NCBI GenBank assembly: GCA_963784995.1
Contig: CAWATZ010000003.1
Span: 186,001-250,000 of the forward strand
From: CAWATZ01 sp963784995
Lineage (GTDB): Bacteria; Planctomycetota; Planctomycetia; Gemmatales; Gemmataceae
DNA length: 64,000 nucleotides
Reading direction: 5' to 3'
Shown here: piece after piece, positions 1 through 10,895 of the stretch
How the letters are laid out: every line of letters starts with the position of its first letter
Numbering within the stretch: the stretch's first letter is position 1
The notes under the pieces: generated by a model
Told to the model about the DNA's origin: nothing
Databases searched by the model: none
The model's input: only the letters and a program-made list of their open reading frames with translations
Translations under genes and position numbers: made by a program

Positions 1-967
1 TCATGCACGAGTATCCCTGGGCGTGATACTCTTCCGGCACCTTCGGCGCCTTGCGGACGATCTCTTCGTAGCTGACTCCCGGCTGGCACAGCGGAATGGT
101 GCCCTGAATGAAGTCGTACGCAATGCGGTAGGCTTCACGCTGTTCGGCGTCGGCCTTGTCGCCGCACAGGAACGTCCGCGAGATGTCGCAGAGATAACCT
201 TCCGGGCCCGCCATGTCCGTATCGATGCCGACCAGGTCGCCGAGGCGAACCCTGTTTTCGCCGGCCTCGTTAAACCAGGGATTGGTGTTCTGCCCCGCGG
301 CCAGGAGCCGGGTGCTGCAATGTTCCCCCCCCAGCTCCAGCAGCTTGCCGGTAAACACGGCGAACAACTCGTTCTCACTCACGCCCGGCCGGATCGCCTT
401 TTCCATGGCGCGGAGGGATTCCTCGGCCACCCGGCAGGACCGATGCAGCAGTTCGATTTCATCGACGCTCTTGATCAGCTTGGCGGCGACAACGACCTCG
501 TCTGCATCGGTGAGCGTCAGGCCCGCTGCCTCCAGGGCCCGGACGCCGTACCAGTCGAGCTGATCGAAGCCGACCTTGCCGCCGGCCAGGCCCCAACCTT
601 TCAGCAGGTCCTTCAGCTCCGCGGCCCAGTCGGCGGAAATGCGATCTACCTCGTGCTGCGCGAAGCGATACTGCCAGGCCTTGGCCGGGCGCGCCGTCGG
701 CCAGACGGCCCTGGCGATGAACAGGGACTTGGAGTACTCGAAGAGCTGCGGATCGCCCTGCACAGGCACCAGGGCGTAGCGGGCCAGGTTGATGGACGTC
801 CAGATATCCATGACGGATACGCCCGTCGCATAACGGACGTTGACGGGATTGACGAGCAAAAGGGCGGCGACGTCGCGTTTGGCCATCTCGGCTTGCATCT
901 TGGCGAGCCGATCCTTTCGCAATCGTGCATGATTCACTTCGCGGGCGGGTCGAGAGACGTTGGTCAT
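1..967 (-). CDS. M24-family metallopeptidase (Xaa-Pro peptidase / creatinase-like), cut by the window edge
   Basis: The frame is open from an ATG at 967 to base 1, so 322 residues are visible and the C-terminus lies outside the window. The N-terminal half reads like the creatinase N-domain (VNPVNVRYATG near residue 40, then a substrate-facing lobe). The pita-bread catalytic domain begins near residue 175, and GIDTDM...CDISRTF near residues 248-262 supplies the first two metal-ligand Asp residues of M24 enzymes; the His and two Glu ligands should lie beyond the edge. AGGAAG sits a suitable distance before the ATG. The substrate cannot be told from this: Xaa-Pro peptidases, creatinases and DddP-type DMSP lyases share the fold. 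The family call is firm, the reaction is not. Confidence 0.8.
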   Translation of the reverse strand, partial: MTNVSRPAREVNHARLRKDRLAKMQAEMAKRDVAALLLVNPVNVRYATGVSVMDIWTSINLARYALVPVQGDPQLFEYSKSLFIARAVWPTARPAKAWQYRFAQHEVDRISADWAAELKDLLKGWGLAGGKVGFDQLDWYGVRALEAAGLTLTDADEVVVAAKLIKSVDEIELLHRSCRVAEESLRAMEKAIRPGVSENELFAVFTGKLLELGGEHCSTRLLAAGQNTNPWFNEAGENRVRLGDLVGIDTDMAGPEGYLCDISRTFLCGDKADAEQREAYRIAYDFIQGTIPLCQPGVSYEEIVRKAPKVPEEYHAQGYSCM

Positions 968-1041
968 GGTGAAGCTTCCTGAGGCCAAGAAGTTAACTTG
1001 AACAGTCCGATTCGTTGCATCGAAACGAATTCCTTAGCGTT

Positions 1042-1119
1042 CATTTCAACAATGTAGTCCTCACGCTCCGCGTGAGGGAATTCCCTCACGCGGAGCGTGA
1101 GGACTACATTGTTGAAATG
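1042..1119. repeat. Perfect 78-bp palindrome (39-bp arms)
   Basis: The two arms are exact reverse complements with no loop, centred at 1080/1081. The unit contains GTAGTCCTCACGCTCCGCG. It fills the gap between the M24 peptidase gene and the stop of the transporter gene at 1125. No T-tract follows, so it is not a classical intrinsic terminator. Confidence 0.95.
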
Positions 1120-1124
1120 GTCCC

Positions 1125-2606
1125 TTACACGACCCGCAAGCCGCGCGGGACGACAAGCGGCTCCAGGAGGGAGAAGAGCCCCTGGACGGCCAGCGCCATC
1201 ACGGCCGCCGGGACGGCTCCCGCGAGAATGTACCAGGGATTGTCGAGCCGAATGCCCAGGAGGATCAGTTGACCATAACCTCCCGCGCCGATAATCGCGC
1301 CGATGGTGGCCGTCCCCACGTTGATGACGGCGGCTGTCTTGATGCCGGACAAAATCGAGCGCGAAGCCAGGGGCAACTCAATCCGCCGCAGCCGGGCCCA
1401 CGGCGGCAGACCGATCACCTCGGCAGCCTCCCGCAGAGACGGCGAAACGTCGTGCAGACCCGTAACCGTGTTGCGGACGATGGGCAGCAGGCTGTACAGG
1501 AACAACGCCACCAGCGCCGGCCAGGCGCCCAGCCCCAGCAGCGGAATCATGAACACCAGCAGGGCCATCGAGGGGATGGTCTGGATGATGCTGACCAGGC
1601 CGAGAACGTACTTCCCAAGGCGCGGAATGCAGGCCGCGACGATGCCCAGGGGCACGGCAATGAGGATCGCTAACGCCAATGACGCGGCGACCAGGAAGAG
1701 GTGCTGTCCGGTCGCTGTCAGGACGGCCCAACTTAAACGCCTGGCCGGGCTCGGGCCGGAAGGCAGAGCAGGCAGGCCTAATTTAGCGTGCAGAAACTCC
1801 GCGGCCGCCTCCTGCTCGGTCAGGTAGTCCTCGCTGACGCGGTTATTCATCTCCACCATCTCCCGGGTGGCAATGGCGCCTTCCAGTCGGCGCAGGGCCG
1901 CCACGGCGCCGGGATGACGCTCGTCCAGGTCGCTCCGCCACAGCAGCCGGGCCTCGTAGATCTTCAAGGCGCCCAGGTCGTCTTCCAGGACGCGCAGGTT
2001 GTAGCTCTTGATTTCCGGATCGGTGGTGTACAGGTCGGTGACGTCGAGGCTGCCGGTTCGCAGGCCCCGGACCGCCAGCTGATGGCTCATTCCTTTGGGT
2101 TGCTGGGGCAGTTTGTAGGCGTGCGTGATCGCCAGCCAGCCGTCGTTGCGATTGAGGAACTCCTCGCTGAAGCTCAGGCGAAGCTGCGGCTTGCCGACCA
2201 GGTCGCTGATTGTCTTGATCCCTTGCCGATCTGCCGACAGGCCGGGCATCCCCAGAGCGTAATTGTTGGCGAAGCCCAGCTCGCCGCCAAGGGTGACTTT
2301 GTGTCGGGCCAGCGCCACCTGCATTTCTTCCTCGCCGCGCGGCGGATTGTCCCGGAGCAGCTCCTTGAGCGTGCCGCTGTACTCGACGTAGGCATCCACG
2401 TCGCCCTTCTGGAGGGCCTTCCAGATGATCTGCGTACCGTCCAGCTCCTTCAGATGCCGGGCTGGAATCCCCGCCTCTTTCAGCAACAGACACAGGGCTT
2501 CGCCAAGGATCACTTGCTCGGTGTAGTTCTTGGAACCGATGACCACCGGCCCGGCCCAGGCAAGCGACGGCACGAATAACAGGACGACGGCGAGAAGTCG
2601 GCTCAT
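1125..2606 (-). CDS. Fused substrate-binding protein and permease of an OpuB/ProX-type ABC transporter
   Basis: The 493-residue protein combines two parts that are often separate. Residues 1-18 are a signal peptide. Residues 19 to about 285 are an OpuAC/ProX-type binding domain that opens with GSKNYTEQ, the usual first strand of compatible-solute binding proteins. From about 300 to 480 it is a BPD_transp_1 permease with several membrane helices and the EAA loop (LREAAEVIGLPPWARLRR...LP) that contacts the ATPase. Its ATG overlaps the stop of the ATPase gene by ATGA, so the two are translationally coupled. The family takes up quaternary amines such as glycine betaine or choline; related fused proteins import other thiol or amine compounds, so the ligand is uncertain. 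In the better-known fused proteins the permease comes first; here the binding domain does. Confidence 0.88.
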   Translation of the reverse strand: MSRLLAVVLLFVPSLAWAGPVVIGSKNYTEQVILGEALCLLLKEAGIPARHLKELDGTQIIWKALQKGDVDAYVEYSGTLKELLRDNPPRGEEEMQVALARHKVTLGGELGFANNYALGMPGLSADRQGIKTISDLVGKPQLRLSFSEEFLNRNDGWLAITHAYKLPQQPKGMSHQLAVRGLRTGSLDVTDLYTTDPEIKSYNLRVLEDDLGALKIYEARLLWRSDLDERHPGAVAALRRLEGAIATREMVEMNNRVSEDYLTEQEAAAEFLHAKLGLPALPSGPSPARRLSWAVLTATGQHLFLVAASLALAILIAVPLGIVAACIPRLGKYVLGLVSIIQTIPSMALLVFMIPLLGLGAWPALVALFLYSLLPIVRNTVTGLHDVSPSLREAAEVIGLPPWARLRRIELPLASRSILSGIKTAAVINVGTATIGAIIGAGGYGQLILLGIRLDNPWYILAGAVPAAVMALAVQGLFSLLEPLVVPRGLRVV

Positions 2607-3340
2607 AGGGAGACCCCCGGAATGCGCTGAGCGCTGATGAAGCGTCGGACGAAGTCGTCGGCGGGAGAGCGGATCAGGTCGTCGAGACTGCCGGTCTGCA
2701 CCACCCGGCCGGCACCCAGCAGCAAAATGCGATCGCCGAAGTAGCCCGCCTCGCCCATGTCGTGCGTGACCAGCACCACGACCTTGTTCAGACGCTTGAA
2801 AATGTCGCGGAGGTCCTGCTGCAGCTCCGCCCGCACCAGCGGGTCGAGGGCGCCCATGGGCTCGTCGAGCAGAAGGACGGCCGGGTCGAGCATCAGGGCC
2901 CGCATGATGCCGACGCGCTGCCGCTGACCGCCCGACATCTGGGAGGGGAAGCGGCTCAGCAGGTCGGTTGGCAACTGCACCAGCCCGGCCAGCTCCTCGA
3001 CGCGGGCGTGGCAGCGGGCCGCGTCCCAGCCGATGAACTGGGCCATGATCGCGACGTTGTCACGGGCGTTCAGGTGCGGGAACAGGCCGCCGTCCTGGAT
3101 GACGTAGCCAAGCCGCCTGCGCAGTTGCAAGGCGGTTTCCCGGGTCATCTGGGTCCCGCCAAGCCAGACGCTGCCGGAGTCGGGGGTGACCAGGCCGACC
3201 ATCATGCGCAAGAGAGTGCTTTTGCCGCATCCGGAAGGTCCGATCAGCACGGTGGTCTGGCCAGGCTCGGCAAGGAGCGAGGTCGAATGAAGAATGACCT
3301 TGCCGTTGTAGGACTTGGTCACGTCGCGCAGTTCGAGCAT
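2603..3340 (-). CDS. ABC transporter ATP-binding protein (OpuCA/OsmV type)
   Basis: This is the ATPase partner of the fused permease downstream. It has Walker A GPSGCGKST, the signature MSGGQRQR, Walker B VLLLDEP followed by the D-loop GALDP, and the switch His in VTHDMGEA. No C-terminal CBS domains are present, unlike many OpuA ATPases. I chose the ATG at 3340 because the product then starts MLELRDVTKSYNG, the normal start of such ATPases. A TTG at 3421 in the same frame would add 27 residues with no homology-like features. The gene ends in an ATGA overlap with the permease gene, so the two form an operon read towards lower coordinates. Confidence 0.92.
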   Translation of the reverse strand: MLELRDVTKSYNGKVILHSTSLLAEPGQTTVLIGPSGCGKSTLLRMMVGLVTPDSGSVWLGGTQMTRETALQLRRRLGYVIQDGGLFPHLNARDNVAIMAQFIGWDAARCHARVEELAGLVQLPTDLLSRFPSQMSGGQRQRVGIMRALMLDPAVLLLDEPMGALDPLVRAELQQDLRDIFKRLNKVVVLVTHDMGEAGYFGDRILLLGAGRVVQTGSLDDLIRSPADDFVRRFISAQRIPGVSL

Positions 3341-3514
3341 GGGACGATCCAGTGAGTGGGGCGGGGCCGCTTTCTTCAGAGGCACCCGCTGGGCACAATC
3401 GTCACTGTTTGGGAGCACCAATTCGAGACCGGAGATTCAGTCTACGTCCGCGAAAGGCCCAGGGCAACGATTTTTCCGCCTGGACGATCTGCCGGTCCCT
3501 GTCGCTGACCCCGA

Positions 3515-4911
<1,397 letters not shown>

Positions 4912-5086
4912 TGCTTGTCTCCCTGATCTTTCTCTTCATTGCTGGCGATCGCGGCGCGGCGTCAGCCTGTCGGGTAAGAGCCGCCAAACCGGCGGGGTGA
5001 GCGGCCCTCCGCAGCCGCTCGCCAGCAGAGGCGTGAAAGAAATTGTACCCGATCCCGTGTCCGAATGTTGTGGAGCGCGTGAGCGC

Positions 5087-5116
5087 TTCCCACCTGCCGG
5101 GTCCGGTGTGTACAAT
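5087..5116 (+). promoter_or_regulatory. Possible sigma-70-like promoter for the ClpC-like gene
   Basis: TTCCCA at 5087-5092 and TACAAT at 5111-5116 are 18 bp apart and lie about 75 bp before the start at 5190. The -10 box is good and the -35 box is weak. The rest of the 278-bp divergent gap between asnS and the ClpC-like gene shows nothing else clear. Confidence 0.3.
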
Positions 5117-5189
5117 AACACAATCCGGAACGTCGCCTTCTCTTTAATCCGACACCTCTGCAACCCCCGAGCGAATGGAGGAAGCGGCC

Positions 5190-7618
5190 ATGTATGAGCG
5201 GTTCACGGACCGGGCCCGTCTGGTCATGCGTCTGGCGCATGAGGAGGCCCAGCACTTCAAACATGAGTACATCGGGACCGAACACGTCTTGCTGGGCCTG
5301 ATCCGGGAGACCTCCGGCATCGCGGCCCGGGCCATGCGAAATCTGGGCGTGGACGAGGCCGGTATCCGCCGGGAAGTCGAGAACGCCGTCCTGAAAGGAT
5401 CGATGGCCAGTTGCAGCGGCAATCTGCCGTTGACACCCCGCGTCAAGAAGGCCCTCGAGTACGCCGTCGAGGAAGCCCGCGCACTGCGCTCCGAGGCGGT
5501 GGGACCGGAGCATCTGCTGCTGGCTCTGCTTGCGCGAGCAGCAAGTGGTCGCCTGCCAGATCCTCCTCAACCTGGGGCTCAAGCCGGACATGGTGCGGAG
5601 CGAAGTGCTGAACATCCTCGGCGGCTCGGCCATCACCACGCAACCAACTCCGCGACCGCCGGCGGAGGAGCGCCGGGAGGCCGGGCGCGACCTGACCGCA
5701 CTGGCCCGGCAAGGCCAACTCGACCCGGTCGTGGGCCGGGCTCGGGAGATCGAGCGGCTGGTGCAGCTGCTTGGCCGGCGGACCCTCTGCCATCCGGTGC
5801 TGGTCGGCCCAGCCGGCATCGGCAAGTCGGCCATCGTCCACGGCCTGGCCCGGGTGCTGGCTGGGAGCCCGCCCTCGGGCTTTCCGTGCTGCCGGCTGGT
5901 CGAACTGGACCTGGACGCACTGCTGGTCGGGCCCGAACCGGCCAGGGCGGCTGCCGAACTTGGCAGCGTCCTGCAAGGATTCAGCCGGGCCCGGAACACG
6001 ATCCTGTTCATCGACGACCTGCCGCGTTTCCTCCTTCCCGGATCGCTTCTCCTTGCCCGGGAGGCCCTCGATCTGCTCCGCAGCAGCCTGGTAACCGGGC
6101 AGATCCAGTGCGTCAGCACGACCACGCTCGAGCTGCTGCGGCGCTGGCTGGAGAGCGACCTTCACCTGGCCCTGAAGCTGAAACTGGTCGCGATTCCCGT
6201 TGCTCCTCTCGACAAGGTGCTAACCGTCGAGGTCCTGCGCGGCCACGCGCGATTCCCTGGAAATTCACCACCGGACCCAGATTCCCGATGCCGTCCTGAG
6301 TGTCGCGGCGGAACTGGCGGAGCAGCATCTGCCGACGCCTTTGCCGGGTGCAGCGCTGGAGCTGCTGGACGACGCTTGTGCCCGGGCTCATGGCCGGCCC
6401 CTGCTGCAACCTCCCGACGTTGGCGAGCTGAACACACGCATGGAGCGTGTCTTCAAGGACATGGACGTCGCCGTCGCCGAGCAGGACTACGAGAAGGCGG
6501 CCCTGCTGCGCGACCAGGCTGACCGGCTCAAGAAGAAGAAGGAATCCCTGCTCAAGGACTTGCAGAGCCGGCCGCGAGCCCTCAATCCGGTGCTCGAGGA
6601 ACAGGATCTATTGGAGACGGTCCAGACCATCACCGGCAAGAGCATCCCGGCCGACAGCGGCGAAACTCCATCACGCACCCCTGACCTGGAGCGAATGCTG
6701 CGCCAGGAGATCCTCGGCCAGGACGAAGCGATTGCCGAGGTGGCCCGGGTGCTGCGCCGCTCGATGGCGGGACTGACCGATCCGCGCCGGCCGCTGGGGG
6801 TCTTTCTCTTTCAGGGCCTGGGAGGCGTTGGCAAGACGCTGCTGGCCCGCTCCTTGGCCCGCGCCCTGTTCGGCAGCGACGAGTCCTTCTTGCCGCTGGA
6901 CATGGGCTGGTTCACGAATCCGGACAGCGTCGGTCGATTGCTCAGCTGCCTGGGCCGACCCGCTCCCCTGGTCGAGCTGGCCGCCATCGAGAGGGCCCAT
7001 CCCCAGGTGCAGGAGGTGCTGCTGCGTCTTCTGGAGAACGGCAGCCTGACCGACGGCGAAGGCCAGACCGTGGACCTGTCCGGTCGCGTGCTGATCCTGA
7101 CCACGGGCCTTGGCGGCGACCTGTTCCTGCACCGCAATACCTGTTTCTCGATCGGCGGCTTCGGCCGCAAGATCACTCCCGAGACCGCCAAACGGATGCT
7201 CTGGGTCGAACTGGAGAAGCACCTGGGGTCGCAGCGCTGGCTGCGTGCCGTGGACGCGGTTGTCCTCTTCCGCTGTCTGAGTGCGGACACCGTCAAGAAG
7301 ATCATCGGCCTGAAGGTGCAGCAACTCTCGCGGAGACTCCAGGACCGGAACCTGACGCTGATGCTGACGGACGAGGCGCAGAACCTGCTGCTGGAAAGGG
7401 GTTACACTCCGGAAGCCGGCGCCGGACCGCTCCAGCGTGCCGTGGAAACCCTGCTGGAAGGGCCGCTCGCGGACCTGCTCCTTCAGGGAGACGTGCGCGA
7501 TGGCGACCTGGTGACCGTCTCGGCCCCACCCGCGGTGGACGGCAGTGGTGTGTTGCAGTTCCGACCCCTGGGAGATGGGGCCGGCGCGGCACGGTTCCAC
7601 ACGCTGATGACAAGGTGA
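5190..7618 (+). CDS. ClpC-like AAA+ protein with degenerate Walker B motifs, interrupted by two +1 shifts
   Basis: The product has the ClpC layout: an N-domain beginning MYERFTDRARLVM, a first AAA module (Walker A GPAGIGKS), a UVR-type coiled motif (AEQDYEKAALLRDQADRLKK), a second AAA module (Walker A GLGGVGKT) and a ClpB D2-small C-terminal domain. The frame must step +1 near 5529 (LLALL into REQQVVACQ) and near 6255 (VLRGH into RDSLEIHH). Its ATPase sites look altered. In module 1 the Walker B reads ILFIDD instead of IDE; in module 2 the usual LDEIEKAH is LAAIERAH, so both acidic residues are missing. Module 1 is also short. It may be a regulatory or adaptor-like relative of ClpC rather than an active unfoldase. 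The ATG at 5190 follows GGAGGA at 5176-5181. Confidence 0.8.
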
Positions 7619-7683
7619 CAGGGTGACAGGGTGACAGGGTGACAAAAGACCCTGTCACCCTGTCACCCTGCCACCTTGTCATC
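7605..7683. repeat. Inverted repeat at a convergent gene junction, built from GTGACAGG tandem units
   Basis: Arms of about 35 bp pair with one mismatch around 7644. Each arm contains three to four copies of an 8-bp unit (GTGACAGG / CCTGTCAC). The repeat includes the last codons and the stop of the ClpC-like gene (7618) and those of the convergent acyl-CoA ligase gene (7663). Confidence 0.9.
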
Positions 7684-9351
7684 TTCCGAGCCGCGGTAAA
7701 GCGCGTCCAGCTGGCTGGCGTATTTCCGCACCACGACGTTGCGCCGCAACTTGAGACTCACGGTCAGTTCCTCCGCGGCCACGGTGAACGGCCTCGGCAG
7801 CACCACGAACTTGCGCACCTGTTCCATGCGCGAGACCTCGCTCAGGCACGCCTCGATCCGGCGCTGCACCAGGCTATTCACCTCCGCCTGGTGGGTACGT
7901 TCTTGCTCATCCTCACTCAGGTCCTTGCCCTCCGCGCGGAGGACAGCCCGGACATTGTCCCAGTTCGGCACGACCAGCGCGGTGAGGAAGTTTCGGCCTT
8001 CGCCGCAGACCACCGCCTGATCGATACACGGATCGGCCAGCAGCAACCCTTCCAGGTAGCTGGGCACCACCTTCTTGCCGTTGGACAGGACCAGCAGTTC
8101 CTTCTTCCGGCCGGTGATGTGCAGGAAGCCGTCCTCGTCCAGCTTGCCCAGGTCGCCGGTGCAGAGCCAGCCATCGTGGATCGCCTCGGCCGTTGCTTGC
8201 GGGTTGTTCCAGTACCCCTTCATGATGTGCGGACCGCGTGACAGCACCTCGCCATCCGGAGCGATACGCACCTCCACGTCCGGAATCGGCTGGCCGACGC
8301 TTGGCAGCTTGTATTTCTTCTTGTTGTTGAAGCTGATCACCGGCGACGATTCCGTCAGCCCGTAGCCCTGCAACAGCAGCAGCCCCGCCTTCTGGTAGGC
8401 CACGGCCACGGCCAGGGGCAGAGGGGCCCCGCCGGAGGACAGCCAGTCCACGCGCGGGCCAAAGACCTTCCGCAGCCGCCGGCTCGTTTCCTCCGGATCG
8501 GGGCTGCTGACGGAGGCCAGCACTTTCTCGTAGAAGCGCGGCACCGAGTTGAAGTGCGTCGGCTGCACCTCGTCCAGGTTCTGGACCAAGGTATCGACCG
8601 ACTCAGCCAGGCAGGTCAGCGTGCCGCTCAGCATGTTCTTGTAATGGTCGCAGGTGCGGGCATAGATGTGGCTGAAGGGGAGCCAGTTGAGGACCACGTC
8701 GTCGGGCTGGTGGGCCTGGATCTTGAGTACGCTCTCGCTGTTGCTGAGCAGGTTGCCGTGGGTCAGCATCACGCCCTTGGGGTTGCCGGTGGTTCCCGAG
8801 GTGTACATGATCGTCGCCAGGTCATCCCGGCTCAGCTGCTCTTCCCGGCGGCGCAGCTCGTCGAAGAAGCGCGGCAGGGCGAGCCAGCCGCGTTGCAGGA
8901 AGCCCTCCCAGGAAAGTACCTCCGCATCCGCCGCATCCCGGTCAAAGGCGACGATGCCGCGCAGCCGGGGCAGGTCCGCCCGGATTTGCCGGGCCTTGTC
9001 GGCCTGGACGCGGTCGGAGACCAGCAGCCAGCACGCCCCGGCGTCGGCGAGCTGGAAGTGGATTTGTCGGGCCGTCAGCGGGGCGTGCGGCGGCACGTTA
9101 ATGGCCCCGGCGGTCATGATGGCCAGGTCGGCGACCAGCCATTCGATGCGGTTCTCCGCCACCAGACCCACGCGGTCGCCGGGAGCGATCCCGGCCTCGA
9201 CCAGGGCGGCCGCCCCGGCCAGGGCCTGGGCGCGGTAGTCGGACCAGGTCAGGTCGTGGTACAGACCGTAACGCTTGAACCGCAGCGCTGGCCGGGGGCC
9301 GAACCGCTCGGCCTGGCACCGGTGCAGCGCAACCAGATTGCGATGGGTCAT
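7663..9351 (-). CDS. AMP-forming long-chain acyl-CoA synthetase
   Basis: This is an adenylate-forming enzyme that activates a carboxylic acid, most likely a long-chain fatty acid, to acyl-AMP and then acyl-CoA. The P-loop signature IMYTSGTTGNPKGVMLTH lies near residue 185. A later motif reads GYGLTESSPVIS, the hinge motif is GWLCTGDLGKLDEDGFLHITGRKKE, and a C-terminal lid domain follows. Overall form resembles FadD15-type ligases. I chose the ATG at 9351 (MTHRNLVALHRC), where such proteins begin. ATGs at 9390 and further upstream in the same frame would add residues with no similarity to the family. The last residues are coded by the inverted repeat at 7605-7683. No neighbour points to a particular fatty-acid pathway. 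Confidence 0.88.
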   Translation of the reverse strand: MTHRNLVALHRCQAERFGPRPALRFKRYGLYHDLTWSDYRAQALAGAAALVEAGIAPGDRVGLVAENRIEWLVADLAIMTAGAINVPPHAPLTARQIHFQLADAGACWLLVSDRVQADKARQIRADLPRLRGIVAFDRDAADAEVLSWEGFLQRGWLALPRFFDELRRREEQLSRDDLATIMYTSGTTGNPKGVMLTHGNLLSNSESVLKIQAHQPDDVVLNWLPFSHIYARTCDHYKNMLSGTLTCLAESVDTLVQNLDEVQPTHFNSVPRFYEKVLASVSSPDPEETSRRLRKVFGPRVDWLSSGGAPLPLAVAVAYQKAGLLLLQGYGLTESSPVISFNNKKKYKLPSVGQPIPDVEVRIAPDGEVLSRGPHIMKGYWNNPQATAEAIHDGWLCTGDLGKLDEDGFLHITGRKKELLVLSNGKKVVPSYLEGLLLADPCIDQAVVCGEGRNFLTALVVPNWDNVRAVLRAEGKDLSEDEQERTHQAEVNSLVQRRIEACLSEVSRMEQVRKFVVLPRPFTVAAEELTVSLKLRRNVVVRKYASQLDALYRGSEDDKVAG

Positions 9352-9474
9352 GGGAGGTTCATCCTCTTGGGCCTGGGGGCGAGTGTGCATTATCCGGACT
9401 GAACCGAGGAACCGCCAGAGCGAAGCAGGAACGGGGTGCGATTTCCTATACAACACACTGGGGTCGCATGCTTG

Positions 9475-9588
9475 GAAATCCGAAATCCGAAACACTAATC
9501 GGCGCTAATCTTCGCTAATGGAAGGCAGGAGACCCGCATTCCGATTAGTGTGGATCAGCGTTGATTAGTGTTTCGGATTTCGGATTTC
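9475..9588. repeat. Inverted repeat with 26-bp perfect arms, AT-rich
   Basis: The arm at 9475-9500 (GAAATCCGAAATCCGAAAC and on to CACTAATC) is repeated in reverse complement at 9563-9588. The loop holds further partial copies of CTAATC/GATTAG. It fills most of the gap between two divergent genes and has lower GC than its surroundings. Confidence 0.9.
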
Positions 9589-9608
9589 TCTGAGGATTTT
9601 GAGCTTCG

Positions 9609-10895
9609 ATGTCTGACGTGGTCTGGGACGTTGTCGTGGTTGGGGCCGGGGCTGCCGGTCTGATGGCGGCGATCAGCGCGGCCGAGGAGGGGCGGCGCGT
9701 CCTGGTCCTGGAGAAGAACCGCCAGGCCGGCGTCAAGATCCTGATGTCCGGCGGCACCCGCTGCAACCTGACCCACGCTACCGACAACCGAGGCATCGTC
9801 GCGGCTTACGGTCCTCCCGGTCGTTTCCTCCACTCCGCCCTGGCGGCGTTCAGCGTCCAGGACACGCTGGACTTCTTCGAGGCGGAGGGTGTCGCTACCA
9901 AGGTCGAGGAAACCGGCAAGGTCTTTCCGGTCAGCAACAAGGCCGGCGACGTGCTGGAGGCCCTGCTGCGCCGGCTGCACCGCTCCGGGGCCACGCTGGC
10001 CTTGCAGGAGCCGGTACTCCGGCTCGGCGGGAGCCTCGCCCTCCCGGATTCCCGACCGCCGGGCCTGGTGCTGCACACTCCTTGCCGCACCCTCCAGGCC
10101 GGCAAGGTGATCCTGACCACCGGCGGCCAATCCTACCCCGGCTCCGGAACGACCGGCGACGGTTACGCTTTCGCCTCCCGCCTGGGCCATTCGATCGTGC
10201 CGCCCCGTCCGGCCCTGACCCCCATCACGGTACGTGTTCCCTGGGTCGCCGGGCTGCGCGGCGTGACCTTGCCCGACGTGGGCGTCCGTCTCCGGCAGGA
10301 GCAGCGCGTCCTGGCCGGGCGGCGCGGGTCGCTGCTCTTTGCTCATTTCGGCCTCTCCGGTCCGGTCATTCTCGACCTGAGCCGGGAAGTGAGCGGCCAT
10401 CCCGACCCGGCCTCCCTGGCCCTGGAACTGGATTTCCTGCCGGCACGGAAGGAGCAGGAACTGGACGACCAGCTGCGCATCGAAACGGCCGCCCAGGGCA
10501 AGAAACAGCTGGCCGTGGTGCTGGCGGACCTGCTGCCGCGACGCCTCTGCGACGTGATCCTGGCCCAGGCGGGACTTGCCGTCGAACGCAAGGCCGCTGC
10601 CCTGAGCCGGCCGGAGCGGGGCCGGTTGCTGGCCGCGATCAAACGGCTGCCGCTGCCGGTGACGGGCACCCTCGGCTTTGGCCGGGCCGAGGTGACGGCG
10701 GGCGGTGTGCCGCTGGACGAGGTGGATTCCCGCACCCTGGCCAGTAAACGGGTCCCCGATCTCCACGTGGCCGGCGAACTGCTCGATCTGGATGGGCCGA
10801 TCGGCGGCTACAACTTCCAGGCCGCGTGGAGCACTGGCTGGCTCGCTGGGAAGATGGCGGCATCGCCGAGCCGCGCACGCAGCGCAGCGGAGTAA
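9609..10895 (+). CDS. FAD-dependent oxidoreductase of the HI0933/BaiN family
   Basis: The 428-residue protein starts with an FAD-binding Rossmann motif (VVVVGAGAAGLMAAISAA, residues 6-23). The family hallmark LMSGGTRCNLTH follows near residue 45. TTGGQSYPGSGTTGDGY near residue 175 is another conserved block, and the C-terminus has the second FAD contact (GEL...DGPIGGYNFQAAW). Members are flavoproteins of mostly unknown substrate; BaiN acts on bile-acid intermediates and others are linked to cysteine or RNA metabolism, so I give no gene name. The final residues (SPSRARSAAE) and the TAA stop are encoded by the palindrome at 10868-10949, so the natural C-terminus may have been replaced. Confidence 0.88.
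   Translation: MSDVVWDVVVVGAGAAGLMAAISAAEEGRRVLVLEKNRQAGVKILMSGGTRCNLTHATDNRGIVAAYGPPGRFLHSALAAFSVQDTLDFFEAEGVATKVEETGKVFPVSNKAGDVLEALLRRLHRSGATLALQEPVLRLGGSLALPDSRPPGLVLHTPCRTLQAGKVILTTGGQSYPGSGTTGDGYAFASRLGHSIVPPRPALTPITVRVPWVAGLRGVTLPDVGVRLRQEQRVLAGRRGSLLFAHFGLSGPVILDLSREVSGHPDPASLALELDFLPARKEQELDDQLRIETAAQGKKQLAVVLADLLPRRLCDVILAQAGLAVERKAAALSRPERGRLLAAIKRLPLPVTGTLGFGRAEVTAGGVPLDEVDSRTLASKRVPDLHVAGELLDLDGPIGGYNFQAAWSTGWLAGKMAASPSRARSAAE

Noticed and set aside
23..982. Plus-strand 319-codon frame opposite the M24 peptidase gene
   Set aside because: The minus strand carries clear M24 motifs in an unbroken frame; the plus frame has no family features.
1042..1119. Palindromes as classical Rho-independent terminators
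   Set aside because: Nearly all lack a T-tract on either side, and several lie between genes that read in the same direction; only 63129-63173 has the full terminator form.
7618..7675. Possible CRISPR-like tandem repeat
   Set aside because: The repeat unit is 8 bp with no spacers and forms one hairpin; no cas genes are in the window.
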